Source of the DNA: Spartobacteria bacterium
GTDB taxonomy: Bacteria > Verrucomicrobiota > Verrucomicrobiia > Chthoniobacterales > Terrimicrobiaceae
DNA length: 16,641 nucleotides
Direction: 5' to 3'
Assembly (NCBI GenBank): GCA_947487745.1
Contig: CANKXQ010000008.1
Span: 1-16,641, forward strand
The notes under the pieces were generated by a model that saw only the letters and a program-made list of their open reading frames with translations, was not told the origin of the DNA and searched no databases. Below, one piece after another: positions 1 through 7,980 of the stretch. Position numbers and translations under genes: made by a program. Numbering within the stretch: the stretch's first letter is position 1; the number at the start of each line of letters is the position of its first letter.

Positions 1-147
1 GTCGATAGATCTGAACGACGCACCTTGGGTCAGAATGGAGGGCTGGGGATCAAATTGTCACAGTGAACGGGGGCTCCGCAAGATGCCCGCCTCGAAGAGA
101 AGTATGATCGCAGGATCGCCAAACTGATGCCGGAGTGTTTTTCCGCA

Positions 148-175
148 GTCCGCAAAAAAAAGACACATTGCGGAC
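148..175. repeat. Short inverted repeat (7-base arms)
   Basis: GTCCGCA at 148-154 is matched by TGCGGAC at 169-175, with a 14-base A-rich loop. The arms are perfect. It is not followed by a T run on the plus strand, so a terminator role is doubtful. It could be the remains of a transcript end or chance. Confidence 0.3.
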
Positions 176-472
176 ACCGTTTTGCTATGCCCAAATGATC
201 CCGGTTTGTGGAAGAAGTTGTCCAAAGCGGGGAATATACATGTTTTACAAATAACTGTGAACCAACAAAAAGGAACTTTTCCTATTGACGCCGATTTTTC
301 AGAGAAGCAAATTCTTGATATTTCATTGCGTTAAGCATGCGTTTAAATCCAGCAAGTGCAAGAATTGGCCTCGCATTTTGCCGCATTTTTAGCCGAGTTT
401 CCTCAGTGTCAATGCTATCAGTTGCGATGCCGACGAGGACCTCGGCGTTCCGGCCGGGTCAGGCAACATTTC

Positions 473-496
473 CTTTCATTTTGCCTTGGATGAAAG
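473..496 (-). terminator. Weak hairpin just after the YfhO-like gene
   Basis: CTTTCAT at 473-479 pairs with ATGAAAG at 490-496 around a 10-base loop. It starts 10 bases beyond the stop codon of the minus-strand membrane protein gene, where a transcript end would be expected. There is no U tract on the minus strand, so a factor-independent terminator is uncertain; an mRNA 3'-end stabiliser is the other reading. Confidence 0.3.
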
Positions 497-505
497 CTTG
501 CTAAT

Positions 506-2818
506 TTAAGTCGAGGAGGACCTGCCCCTGGGAAGAAAGACGCACAAGCCCAGCGCCACAGCCCAGCCGGCGAGGGATGTCCAAGCGCAGATATTATACC
601 ACCGGGGTTGCCGGAATTCGAAGGTGACGCCTGCTTGGCCGGTCGTTTGAACGGCTGAGAAAGCCAGCATGGCGCGGTGGATTTTGCGTTCCTCGGCGCC
701 TTCGCGCGCTGTCCAATCCGGGTGCCAGGCCTCGTTGAAGATCAGCCAACCGCTTTCGCCAGTTTGTTCGAACTCCACCCTCTGATATGTGCCGCCCTCG
801 CGCCTCGACGCCCGTGCGAACGCCTTGCCTTTATCGAGCACTTTGCCCTCGGAGGCGGCGATGCGGCCTTCGATGATCTTGCCACGCAGTCCTGGCTCGT
901 CGACGGCGAGGCCGCTGGTTTGGATCATGGCCAAGTTGTGCTCGGCGCCACCGATCGCAGCAATGGCCGTCTCTGGCGAATCGGTGCCGGTTTGCAGAAA
1001 ATCCTTCGCCAAAAATCCATACCCCAGAGGATTCCCCACCCCCAGCAGCGCCATGTTTTCGTTTTCAAAAACCACAGGGAAAAGCCCCCGCAGTTTCGCC
1101 TGCAAGTCGGGCTTGGTGTCGGGGTCGGTTTTATCGACGAGCAGGTAAGCCACACCGGCCACACGGAAGTAGGTCGCCATGCGCTCGTCGTTTAAAAATG
1201 CGGAAGCCTGCAAAATCGCCGCCCCGCGTTGGTGGAGGTAACTGTTAAAAGCCTCCGCCGCCAACGAGCGTCCCGAGAGCCACGGCGTCATGAGATAAAA
1301 ATATCGTCCTGAAAAAGCATAGACGCGCCCGGGCTCGGGAGCTGTTTTTAAAAACTCCTGCGCCTCCAAAAAGTCACGCCACACACCTTGTCCCAGCCGC
1401 TCCTGAAAAAACGGCCGCGCATACGGGGCGACATCCACCGCCGCCAGCAAAACGAAAGCCATGGCGATACCGCGTCGAAGAAACACCCAGCGCACTTTTT
1501 CCAGCAACACCCCCGCCGCCAAAGCCACGGCACCGATCAGGCACACCGAGCCGGTGACCTGATAAAAATCAAAAGGCGCGCGGATATTTCGATAAATCGG
1601 CAAGAACTCGAGCAGGCGGAAACCGGGAACCAACAAATAGACGAGGGAGAATCCAATCGCAGCCAGACGCCAAGGCATTGATCCCTGCGGCACCAGTCGG
1701 AAGATGATCCAGACCTGCACGACCAACAAAAACCACGCCACCGCCGGGGTGAAACCCGCCGCTCCCGTCGACACCCGCAAAAACTCGAAATGCCCGCCCA
1801 GCACGCTGCGGGGGCCGAAAGAAAGCCAGAACGCCCCGAGCGCGAGCGCCAGCATCAAGCGGGTCTTGCCTCCCAACTCTCCTCCATGAAGCAGGCCCAA
1901 AAACAAAGCGGCCGCGATCACAGCGGCGGTCGCCCAGTAGGTTCCTCCGTTCAGGGTAGTCGGAGCGAAGCCGGGATCCATTCCCGCACCGAGCCATCCA
2001 CCGCGATCCAACCAACTCAGCGCGCTCTTTGTGCTGAAGGCTTGCTGCCAGCCATCAAAGGGCCCGAATTCAAACATGGCCAGAAACCCCGCCTCGCGCA
2101 GCGCGGGAAGGTTCGGCAGCACAGCGAGCACGCAGACGACGCTTGCCGCTAAAGCCCAGATTCTCCATCCGGGCCTCTCTGAACGGGGCCGGCGGAAATA
2201 CTCCACCGCTGCAAACACCCCGAGCACCGGCAGGGCCATGAGACCGGTTTTTCCATACGCCAGCGCGAGCAGGGAAAAACAAACGCCAAAAACCAAAGCC
2301 GACCGGGCGCTCCCCTCCCGCACCACACCCAGCAGCGCCCAAAAAACCCACGGCAACACTGCCAGCGAGACCACAACCACAAAATGCTCAAACCCCAACG
2401 CGCGCGTCAGCACCGAGGGGTTCAGCAAAAACAGCGCCGCACCGAGCCAGGCTGCCAACCCACCCGCATTCCAACGCCGAAGGAAAAAATACATCCCCGC
2501 AGCGCCAACCACGAGGCAAAGGCCCACGGCTACTTTCGAACCCGCCAGAAAGCCGAAAGGCAGAGCGGTCGCCAGCATGACCACATTGGAAAACATGTAG
2601 CCCCAAGCCATCGCCAGACTCGTTCCTTGAAGAAAATTCGGCGACCACCACGGCAGGCCCCGCATGCTTTCCACCCCACGGAAAAAATCCCCCGCCTTTG
2701 AGAAGTTCGCCAGCAGTTCCTGATCCGACACCGGTATTCGCAGCCAGCAAAAAACGGCAACAGCAACGAGGCACAACACGACGCCCGCTGCACAAAAGCT
2801 TTTCCATTTTCCCATCAC
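506..2818 (-). CDS. YfhO-like / GT-C-fold multi-spanning membrane protein
   Basis: This 770-residue protein is strongly hydrophobic. An N-terminal membrane helix spans about residues 8-26, about ten more hydrophobic segments run to about 465, and a last helix lies at about 742-763. A long soluble, presumably periplasmic part lies between about 470 and 740. Near the N-terminus the stretch around 43-66 (GDFF, then PWWSP and LQG) matches the first extracytoplasmic loop of YfhO/PTPS-related membrane proteins. Residues about 688-739, with SGWLIFNEAWHPDW, match the conserved C-terminal YfhO motif seen as a tyrosine-rich YPGW in relatives. These proteins have the GT-C glycosyltransferase fold and are thought to add sugars from lipid-linked donors to cell-wall polymers or lipids; the substrate here is unknown. 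The start is GTG 2818 or ATG 2815; neither has a Shine-Dalgarno sequence. It is a single gene, divergent from the outer-membrane protein gene at 2948. I am sure of a membrane glycosyltransferase-like protein, less of the exact subfamily. Confidence 0.75.
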   Translation of the reverse strand: MMGKWKSFCAAGVVLCLVAVAVFCWLRIPVSDQELLANFSKAGDFFRGVESMRGLPWWSPNFLQGTSLAMAWGYMFSNVVMLATALPFGFLAGSKVAVGLCLVVGAAGMYFFLRRWNAGGLAAWLGAALFLLNPSVLTRALGFEHFVVVVSLAVLPWVFWALLGVVREGSARSALVFGVCFSLLALAYGKTGLMALPVLGVFAAVEYFRRPRSERPGWRIWALAASVVCVLAVLPNLPALREAGFLAMFEFGPFDGWQQAFSTKSALSWLDRGGWLGAGMDPGFAPTTLNGGTYWATAAVIAAALFLGLLHGGELGGKTRLMLALALGAFWLSFGPRSVLGGHFEFLRVSTGAAGFTPAVAWFLLVVQVWIIFRLVPQGSMPWRLAAIGFSLVYLLVPGFRLLEFLPIYRNIRAPFDFYQVTGSVCLIGAVALAAGVLLEKVRWVFLRRGIAMAFVLLAAVDVAPYARPFFQERLGQGVWRDFLEAQEFLKTAPEPGRVYAFSGRYFYLMTPWLSGRSLAAEAFNSYLHQRGAAILQASAFLNDERMATYFRVAGVAYLLVDKTDPDTKPDLQAKLRGLFPVVFENENMALLGVGNPLGYGFLAKDFLQTGTDSPETAIAAIGGAEHNLAMIQTSGLAVDEPGLRGKIIEGRIAASEGKVLDKGKAFARASRREGGTYQRVEFEQTGESGWLIFNEAWHPDWTAREGAEERKIHRAMLAFSAVQTTGQAGVTFEFRQPRWYNICAWTSLAGWAVALGLCVFLPRGRSSST

Positions 2819-2880
2819 GATCCCACGCTTCTACAGCCGATCCCCGCATCCGCCAAGCGCGGCTGGCGCAATTTCCTATC

Positions 2881-2893
2881 GCAAGCTATTTGC
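2881..2893. promoter_or_regulatory. Candidate operator 1, GCAA-N5-TTGC
   Basis: GCAA at 2881-2884 and TTGC at 2890-2893 form an inverted repeat with a five-base spacer. It lies just upstream of the -35-like TTGACT of the outer-membrane protein gene and has the same design as the site centred at 2919. The two centres are 32 bases apart, about three helical turns, so two dimers would sit on the same DNA face. Which regulator binds is not known. Confidence 0.35.
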
Positions 2894-2903
2894 ATTTTTT
2901 TCT

Positions 2904-2932
2904 TTGACTCTTGCAACACGCTTGCATAAACA
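2904..2932 (+). promoter_or_regulatory. Candidate promoter of the His-rich outer-membrane protein
   Basis: TTGACT at 2904-2909 is five of six to the sigma-70 -35 consensus. After 17 bases the -10 position is TAAACA (2927-2932), a poor match; with 15 bases it is CATAAA. It lies 15-45 bases upstream of the ATG at 2948. The inverted repeat 2912-2926 fills the spacer, so a bound repressor would block polymerase. Verrucomicrobial promoter consensus is poorly known, so this is tentative. Confidence 0.35.
2912..2926. promoter_or_regulatory. Candidate operator 2, TGCAA-N5-TTGCA
   Basis: TGCAA (2912-2916), CACGC, TTGCA (2922-2926) is a perfect inverted repeat with five-base arms and a five-base spacer, between the -35-like and -10-like boxes. 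It repeats the design of the site at 2881-2893. Given the likely metal-binding product downstream, a metal-responsive repressor of the Fur/Zur or similar type is a reasonable guess, but the sequence does not match a consensus I can name with certainty. Confidence 0.4.
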
Positions 2933-2947
2933 GCGCCCTTCCATTTT

Positions 2948-3889
2948 ATGAAAAAACCACTCCACACCGCACTCGCCCTTCTTGCCATGGCCCCGCTTGC
3001 CGGAGCCCACGGCATCGCCCACAACCACCGCGAAACCCAAACCGAGATCAACCAGGCGCTGGAGACCGGCACACAGCCGCTTACGGGTCACGAAGGCCAC
3101 TCCCATGCGCAAGCCTCCCCGAGCGGTAAAAACTTCAAAGCCCCCGCGCTGGAGACCGAGACCCGCATCTGGGGAGCCAGCATCTCGACGGGATGGGAGA
3201 GCCGCCACATCCACTATGGTGTGAACGAAACCGGCAACGGCGGCGCCTACACCAATGAGGTGGGCGTTTGGATCAATGACTTCACGCTGAGCGTCTGGAA
3301 CGGCTTTGGCACTTCGAGCGACTTCGAGGAGTGGGATTTCACTGCCGGCTACAATTTCGATCTCGGCCCGGTGTTTTTCATCCCCGGCTACAATTTCCGC
3401 TACACACCCGGCATCGTCGAAGAAGGGCACGCGCACGAGCATGAACACGAAGAGGCCGGACACGAGGAAGAAGGGCACGAGGAGCACGAGGAAGAAGCCG
3501 GACACATCCACAAAACCTACGGCAACGAACTCTTCGCCGTCCTCGGCACAAACAAAATCCCCTATGTCACCCCGAGCGCGGCGTTCATCTGGGATCTCAA
3601 CAACACGCCCGGCGCGTTTTTGGAGTTCCGTCTCGATGGTGAAATCCCGGTTTACAAAGACATCGTCACCCTCGAACCCTACGCCCTCCTCGGTGTGAAC
3701 CTCGGCTACAACACACGCACCTACTATGGTTGGAACAACTTCCAATTTGGCGTCGAAGGAAACTGGCAAATCAACAAAATCATCTCCGTGTTTGCCGGCA
3801 TCAACTACAGCGTCGCCATGACTGCCCTGCAGGACATCGACCAAGGCAACGAAGTCTGGGCCAATGTCGGCCTGAGCTTCACCTACTAA
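2948..3889 (+). CDS. Outer-membrane beta-barrel protein with His/Glu-rich metal-binding insert
   Basis: This is a 313-residue secreted protein. A signal peptide is clear: KK at 2-3, a hydrophobic core, and AGA at 18-20, with likely cleavage before His21. The mature protein would start HGIAHNH, followed by more histidines at 48, 51 and 53. From about residue 72 on, alternating hydrophobic and polar residues rich in Tyr, Trp and Gly suggest beta strands, and the protein ends in the aromatic residue Tyr, the usual outer-membrane barrel signature. Residues about 158-188 are an insert with nine histidines among glutamates, at a position fitting a barrel loop. Such stretches bind zinc, nickel, copper or cobalt in metal-handling proteins. 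I infer a role in metal sensing, capture or transport at the outer membrane; the family itself I do not recognise. The ATG at 2948 has no Shine-Dalgarno sequence, but it gives an ideal signal peptide. Two repeat operators lie upstream. Confidence 0.8.
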   Translation: MKKPLHTALALLAMAPLAGAHGIAHNHRETQTEINQALETGTQPLTGHEGHSHAQASPSGKNFKAPALETETRIWGASISTGWESRHIHYGVNETGNGGAYTNEVGVWINDFTLSVWNGFGTSSDFEEWDFTAGYNFDLGPVFFIPGYNFRYTPGIVEEGHAHEHEHEEAGHEEEGHEEHEEEAGHIHKTYGNELFAVLGTNKIPYVTPSAAFIWDLNNTPGAFLEFRLDGEIPVYKDIVTLEPYALLGVNLGYNTRTYYGWNNFQFGVEGNWQINKIISVFAGINYSVAMTALQDIDQGNEVWANVGLSFTY

Positions 3890-3915
3890 TAAACCAGACG
3901 GCCTCGCTCGCCATT

Positions 3916-3930
3916 TCGCCCGGCGGGCGA
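3916..3930. terminator. GC-rich hairpin between convergent genes
   Basis: TCGCCC (3916-3921) pairs with GGGCGA (3925-3930) around a three-base loop. It lies in the 63-base gap between the stop of the outer-membrane protein gene and the stop of the convergent ComM-like gene. It lacks a U tract, so it is a transcript-end hairpin candidate rather than a classic terminator. Confidence 0.4.
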
Positions 3931-3952
3931 CGGCCTTCCTACTGCGGGAAAC

Positions 3953-5488
3953 TCAAACCCAAAGCCTGCGATCGAGGGTGCGGTATTGGATGGCTTCGCC
4001 GATGTGGTCCGGGGTAATGCGGTCGCTGGATGCCAGATCGGCGATGGTGCGGGAGACTTTGAGGATGCGGTCGTAGGCACGGGCACTGAGGTGGAGATCC
4101 TCCATGGCGTGACGGAGCATTTCGAGGGAGGTGTCGTCGAGGGGGCAGAATTTTTTAATCTGGCTGTGCGACATACGGGCATTTGAGGCGGTTTTTCTCT
4201 CACCGGTGAACCGGTTTTTTTGGACATCACGCGCCTGAAGCACGCGATCAAGGATTGCCGCGGAGGGTTCGGCCGAGCCGCCGCCGGAAAGTTCTTTGAA
4301 TGCCACGGCGGGCGCTTCGACATGGATGTCGATACGGTCGAGGAGCGGGCCAGAGATGCGGTTGCGGTAACGCTCGATCTGGACGCTGGAGCAGCGGCAC
4401 TCACGCTGCAGGTCACCGTGGAATCCGCACGGGCAGGGATTCATCGCGGCGATGAGAATGAATTCGGCAGGAAATGTCATGGTTCCGGCAGCACGGGAAA
4501 TGGTCACCTTGCCGTCCTCGATTGGTTGGCGCATGACCTCAAGCGTGGAGCGTTTGAATTCAGGTAATTCATCGAGGAAGAGGACGCCGTTATGGGCAAT
4601 ACTGACCTCGCCCGGAGTAGGATTGGCCGATCCGCCGAGAAGCCCGATATCGCTGATGGTATGGTGCGGTGAGCGGAAGGGGCGTTTCGAAACAAAGGCG
4701 TTCGACTCATCGAGAAGGCCGCAAATGCTGTGAATCTTGGTGGTTTCGATCGCCTCATCGAGCGTCATGGGTGGAATGATCGTCGGAATGCGCTTCGCCA
4801 GCATGCTCTTGCCGGAGCCGGGCGGGCCGATGAGCAGGAGATTGTGTCCCCCGGCCATGGCGACTTCGATGGCGCGCTTGACCTGGTGCTGGCCCTTCAC
4901 CTCGGAAAAATCGACATCATCGGAGGAACCGGCTGTGAGCCGCTCGACGGCACTTCCGCGCACCGGAGTGAGTTCTTTTTTTCGGGAAAGAAATTCGTAG
5001 GCCTCGCGGAGGTTTTTGACGCCATAGACCTCGATGCCTTCGACGATGGCGGCCTCGGCGGCATTCGCGGCGGGGAGGATCACGGCCTTCATTCCCTGAT
5101 CGCGTGCGGCCACGGCGATAGGCAGAGCGCCTTTGATCGGACGAATCTCGCCGGTGAGGGCGAGTTCGCCAATGACGAAGCAGCGCTCGAGCCGGGGCAA
5201 CTCGGCGCGTTCGGCTGCGGCAACCATACCGACGGCAATAGGCAGATCGAAGCTCGGCCCTTCTTTTTTGATATCAGCCGGAGCGAGATTGATTGTTGTC
5301 CGCTCGCGAGGCCAGCGGAAGCCGCTATTTGAAATAGCGGTGGTGACGCGGTCCTTGCTCTCGCGCACGGCGGCATCGGGAAGTCCAACGACGATCACCA
5401 CCGGGTTGCCCGAACCGGTATTAACTTCCACCTCCACCTGGATGGCTTCGACTCCCTGTAGCGCGGCTGAGAACACGCGAGTAAGCAT
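3953..5488 (-). CDS. comM: YifB/ComM family Mg-chelatase-like AAA+ ATPase
   Basis: This 511-residue protein has the full length and domain order of the family. The N-terminal Lon-protease-like domain (about 20-170) contains [16 protein letters not shown] and the TINLAPAD stretch. The AAA+ Mg-chelatase core (about 195-400) has Walker A GPPGSGKS at 221-228, Walker B LFLDE at 303-307, a Cys-rich stretch CPCG...CRC at about 352-366, and [11 protein letters not shown] with the arginine finger region at 380-390. A C-terminal chelatase helical domain ends the protein. In Vibrio and relatives ComM is a hexameric helicase that drives branch migration during natural transformation; elsewhere its role is less clear. 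The ATG at 5488 gives the conserved N-terminus beginning MLTRVFSA. It is divergent from the methyltransferase gene at 5575, with 86 bases between. No competence gene is adjacent, so a role in DNA uptake here is by homology only. Confidence 0.95.
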   Translation of the reverse strand: MLTRVFSAALQGVEAIQVEVEVNTGSGNPVVIVVGLPDAAVRESKDRVTTAISNSGFRWPRERTTINLAPADIKKEGPSFDLPIAVGMVAAAERAELPRLERCFVIGELALTGEIRPIKGALPIAVAARDQGMKAVILPAANAAEAAIVEGIEVYGVKNLREAYEFLSRKKELTPVRGSAVERLTAGSSDDVDFSEVKGQHQVKRAIEVAMAGGHNLLLIGPPGSGKSMLAKRIPTIIPPMTLDEAIETTKIHSICGLLDESNAFVSKRPFRSPHHTISDIGLLGGSANPTPGEVSIAHNGVLFLDELPEFKRSTLEVMRQPIEDGKVTISRAAGTMTFPAEFILIAAMNPCPCGFHGDLQRECRCSSVQIERYRNRISGPLLDRIDIHVEAPAVAFKELSGGGSAEPSAAILDRVLQARDVQKNRFTGERKTASNARMSHSQIKKFCPLDDTSLEMLRHAMEDLHLSARAYDRILKVSRTIADLASSDRITPDHIGEAIQYRTLDRRLWV

Positions 5489-5574
5489 ACGGGGGATGTA
5501 TCAGAGTGCAGGGTGGTTTGTCCAAGCCGGGATTGCTGTTTCCGAAGAGTGGCGAGGAATGCTAAGACTTACGG

Positions 5575-6318
5575 ATGTCGAATCCCTACGAGTCCCGGAG
5601 GCTGGTTGATGAGTATCTGTTTTTCCACTACGCCACATTCGCCGAGGCGGCAGGAACTTTACCGGTTCCAAGCGAGGCATGGGACTTCCCCCGGCGGGTG
5701 GTCTCGGAGTTGCTCGACACCTCCGCGCCGATTGGCAACGCACTCGATGTGGGCTGCGCGGTGGGAGCGTCGTCCTTCGAACTGGCTCGATCGATCCCCA
5801 AGGTGACGGGCATTGATTTTTCCGGAGCCTTCATCAGCGCGGCGGAGGAATTGAAAACACAAGGTTCCCTCGAGGCCACTGTCGCCTTCGAAGGCAAGCG
5901 GGTGCGGAAATTCATCGCCCATGTTCCAAAGGAGGTCGATTGCACGCGGGTGGAATTTGAAACGGGGGATGCTATGAACCTGCGGGGCGATCTCGGTGTT
6001 TTCGATGTCGTCTTGGCGGCGAACCTCATCTGCCGTCTGCCCGAGCCGCTGCGCTTCATTGAGCGCTTGGCAGATCTTGTGAAGCCGGGCGGCCAACTGC
6101 TGCTCGCGACCCCATTTTCCTGGCTCCCGGAGTTCACTCCGGAAAAAAACTGGCTCGGCGGCACGGAGGATGCGGCAGCATCCCACGAAGTCCTCGCCGA
6201 TCTCCTGCGTCCGGCCTTCGCGCTTGAGTTCACCAAAGACCTGCCGTTCCTGATCCGTGAACACTCCAGAAAATTCCAATATGGCATCCCACTCGGCACA
6301 CGCTGGCGCCGGCATTGA
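5575..6318 (+). CDS. Stand-alone putative 4-mercaptohistidine N1-methyltransferase (OvoA C-terminal-domain family)
   Basis: This 247-residue class I SAM-dependent methyltransferase matches the family normally found as the C-terminal domain of OvoA, the ovothiol synthase. That domain methylates an imidazole nitrogen of 5-thiohistidine (4-mercaptohistidine) to give ovothiol. Signature stretches are the N-terminal YES-RLV-EYLFFHY (about 5-19), DFPRRVVSELLD (37-48), motif I LDVGCAVGASSFELA (57-71), GIDFS (79-83), GDAMNLR-DLG-FDVVLAANLI (131-152), KPGG (170-173), WL-EFTP-KNWLGG (183-196) and DLPFLIRE-SRKFQ (222-235). The N-terminal sulfoxide-synthase domain (DinB plus FGE-like) is not fused and no ovoB-like lyase gene is in the window. 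It overlaps the next methyltransferase gene, which suggests co-translation. The ATG at 5575 starts at the conserved NPYE stretch; no Shine-Dalgarno is visible. Family assignment is firm; substrate is by homology. Confidence 0.85.
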   Translation: MSNPYESRRLVDEYLFFHYATFAEAAGTLPVPSEAWDFPRRVVSELLDTSAPIGNALDVGCAVGASSFELARSIPKVTGIDFSGAFISAAEELKTQGSLEATVAFEGKRVRKFIAHVPKEVDCTRVEFETGDAMNLRGDLGVFDVVLAANLICRLPEPLRFIERLADLVKPGGQLLLATPFSWLPEFTPEKNWLGGTEDAAASHEVLADLLRPAFALEFTKDLPFLIREHSRKFQYGIPLGTRWRRH

Positions 6319-6901
6319 CTGGGATGCCCGCTATGTCGCGGGGGACACGCCCTGGGACAAGGGCGGCGCGCACCCTGCCCTGCTGGCCCGGCTGAAAAAT
6401 CTGCGTATGACCGGCCGCGTGCTCGTGCCCGGCTGTGGAGCCGGACACGATGTGCGGGCCATCGCCGCCGGGGGTGCAGCGTTTGTTTTAGGCCTGGATG
6501 TAGCCCCCTCCGCCCTGAATCTGGCCCGAAGTTTCCCAAAAGCAGAAAACGAATTCTATCAGGAGGGAGATTTTTTGACGGGGAATGCCGTCCCTCCGGG
6601 CTCGTTTGATGTCCTATTCGAGCACACATGCCTTTGCGCCATCCCGCCGGAGCGCCGCGCCGACTATGTGCGGGCGGCTGCCACAGCGCTTCGCGACGGA
6701 GGACTCCTGCTGGCAGTGTTTTTTACAAATCCCGAAAACCCCAATCCCGACTCGCCGCCATTCCGCTGCGACTTGGCAGAAATGACGCTGCTTTTCAGCA
6801 AGGACTTTGAAATGCTGAAGACAAGCGCTGCGATTCCGACCTATAGCGAGCGAGAGGGCCGCGAGACACTGTGCTTGCTTCGCAAAAAACAAAACCCGTA
6901 A
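6281..6901 (+). CDS. TPMT-family SAM-dependent methyltransferase
   Basis: This protein of about 206 residues belongs to the thiopurine S-methyltransferase family, which methylates thiols, thiocyanate, halides or tellurium/selenium species using S-adenosylmethionine. Hallmarks, counted from the upstream GTG at 6257 (add 8 to numbering from 6281), are DWDARYVAGDTPWD at 21-34, the SAM-binding VPGCGAGHD at 57-65, LGLDVAPSAL at 79-87, and GSFDVLFEHTC-CAIPPERRADYV at 116-138, the family substrate-side stretch. Two starts are possible: GTG 6257 (214 residues) and ATG 6281. I prefer the ATG, which still precedes the whole conserved region. Either start lies inside the end of the preceding methyltransferase gene (38 or 62 bases of overlap), so translational coupling is likely. 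Joint action on a sulfur-containing histidine derivative is an inference from position only. Small cytoplasmic enzyme; substrate unknown. Confidence 0.85.
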   Translation: MASHSAHAGAGIDWDARYVAGDTPWDKGGAHPALLARLKNLRMTGRVLVPGCGAGHDVRAIAAGGAAFVLGLDVAPSALNLARSFPKAENEFYQEGDFLTGNAVPPGSFDVLFEHTCLCAIPPERRADYVRAAATALRDGGLLLAVFFTNPENPNPDSPPFRCDLAEMTLLFSKDFEMLKTSAAIPTYSEREGRETLCLLRKKQNP

Positions 6902-6978
6902 CGCCCCTGAGATGCCACGCCGCCGGAATAGCACTTTGATTTTTCGTAGAGAGCGGGTATTTGCATTGTGAACTCGAC

Positions 6979-7980
6979 ATGAGCCAGTCACCCACCCAAT
7001 CACCCATTCCCCGCATGCCAGCCGGGCCGACATTCCGGGTTGCTGCTGGTTTGCTCTGCCTCTTTCTGGTGGTTCAGATCGCCCTCGTCGCCTTGCACTA
7101 CGCCCCGCTCCTTCAGAAGGACATCGTCAAAAAAATCACAGCAGCGCCTGCGCCGCAGGTTATGGCGACAGCACCGCTCGCGCCCCAGCCAGTGGCCCAA
7201 AGCACGCCGCCCCCGGCCACGGCCGCTGAGCAGCTTGATGAAGCCCTGATGGAAAAAATCCGCCGACTGGTGGAGGATTCCGACAGGGCATTCCGCATCG
7301 GCGACTACGATGTCGGCATGGCAAAAATCCAGGAGGCAGACAGGTTGCTGCCCGGAGACCCCGGCGTGATGCTTCGCATCGGGAGGCTTCATGAGAAAAA
7401 GGGCGATATGCCGGCAGCGGCGGAATCCTACAAAAAAGTCCTCGAACTTCCGGGGCTTTCCACCGAACTCCGTGCTCAGACACAACGCAAAATCGGAATG
7501 CTCAACCTCCCTGAAAGCACGCCCGTTCCAACGGTGGTCGCCAGCGAAGCCGGTGCCGATGTGCGCGATGAATTCGGACTCCAGCCCGGCGCGAGCTTGG
7601 GAATTATCGAAACCCGCTTGAGCGACGCTCCCAAGGAGGCAAAAAACCTGCGCATTTCGATCAAAGCCAGGCCTAACCAGTCCATCGATCCTCGCCAAAT
7701 GGCAGTCCATGTTTTCTTTTATGAACGCGACCAGACCGGTCAAATCCAACTCACAAGCTCGCAGGTTCTCACGGAGTGGATCAGCCCACCGGTGGATTGG
7801 AGCAACAACGAACCTGAACTGCTGAACGCCGTCTACACACCACCTGCGAAATCCGACTTCACCTATGCCGGTTATGTTGTGGGCATTTATTACAAAAACG
7901 ACCTCCAAGACACGCGCGCCGACCCGGGTGCGCTCGCTGTAGATCACCCACTTCCACTCTACCTCTCCAGCCAGCCATAA
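6979..7980 (+). CDS. Membrane-anchored TPR-repeat protein with C-terminal beta-rich domain
   Basis: This 333-residue protein starts at ATG 6979. An in-frame TTG at 6961 would add six residues, but the ATG is the better start. One membrane helix lies at about 20-42 after a short Pro-rich cytoplasmic tail, followed by a Pro/Ala-rich linker (about 56-82). Two to three TPR-like helix pairs (about 88-172) include FRIGDYDVGMAKIQEADRLLP and a KKGDMPAAAESYKKVLELPG unit. A C-terminal domain (about 195-333) of unknown family, rich in predicted strands, completes the protein. The type II orientation puts TPR and C-terminal parts in the periplasm. Its TAA stop overlaps the ATG of the next gene by one base (TAATG at 7978-7982), so the two proteins are probably made together and may form a complex. 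I do not recognise the C-terminal family. A possible but weak promoter (TTGATT at 6936-6941) lies in the gap after the methyltransferase gene. Confidence 0.75.
   Translation: MSQSPTQSPIPRMPAGPTFRVAAGLLCLFLVVQIALVALHYAPLLQKDIVKKITAAPAPQVMATAPLAPQPVAQSTPPPATAAEQLDEALMEKIRRLVEDSDRAFRIGDYDVGMAKIQEADRLLPGDPGVMLRIGRLHEKKGDMPAAAESYKKVLELPGLSTELRAQTQRKIGMLNLPESTPVPTVVASEAGADVRDEFGLQPGASLGIIETRLSDAPKEAKNLRISIKARPNQSIDPRQMAVHVFFYERDQTGQIQLTSSQVLTEWISPPVDWSNNEPELLNAVYTPPAKSDFTYAGYVVGIYYKNDLQDTRADPGALAVDHPLPLYLSSQP

Larger units (their letters stand above)
1..505. other. Non-coding left edge, no convincing gene
   Basis: I see no gene I can support here. Two short open stretches exist: about 41 codons from position 2 and about 44 codons from 67, ending in TGA at 196. 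Neither has a good start or a recognisable motif. The second reads as a basic, helix-like peptide and could be the tail of something broken, but this is a guess. The stretch is visibly more AT-rich than the genes to its right. It holds two short inverted repeats, listed separately. A TTGACG at 285-290 resembles a -35 box, but no good -10 follows at 16-18 bases, so no promoter is called. Confidence 0.5.

Noticed and set aside
67..198. A 44-codon open stretch at the left edge with a basic helical reading
   Set aside because: No start codon at a sensible place, no recognised family, and no partner sequence; too short to support.
2876..3844. A 322-residue minus-strand frame opposite the outer-membrane protein gene
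   Set aside because: It has no signal peptide, motif or start context; the plus-strand frame has a signal peptide, barrel pattern and aromatic end. The frame is open through codon bias of the other strand.
5628..6629. Minus-strand 333-residue frame opposite both methyltransferase genes
   Set aside because: Both plus-strand genes show full family motifs; the antisense frame is rich in Arg and Ser with no domain pattern.
7000..7947. Long minus-strand frame opposite the TPR gene
   Set aside because: Composition is that of an antisense reading; no motif, and the plus strand has a membrane helix, TPR units and a coupled stop/start junction.
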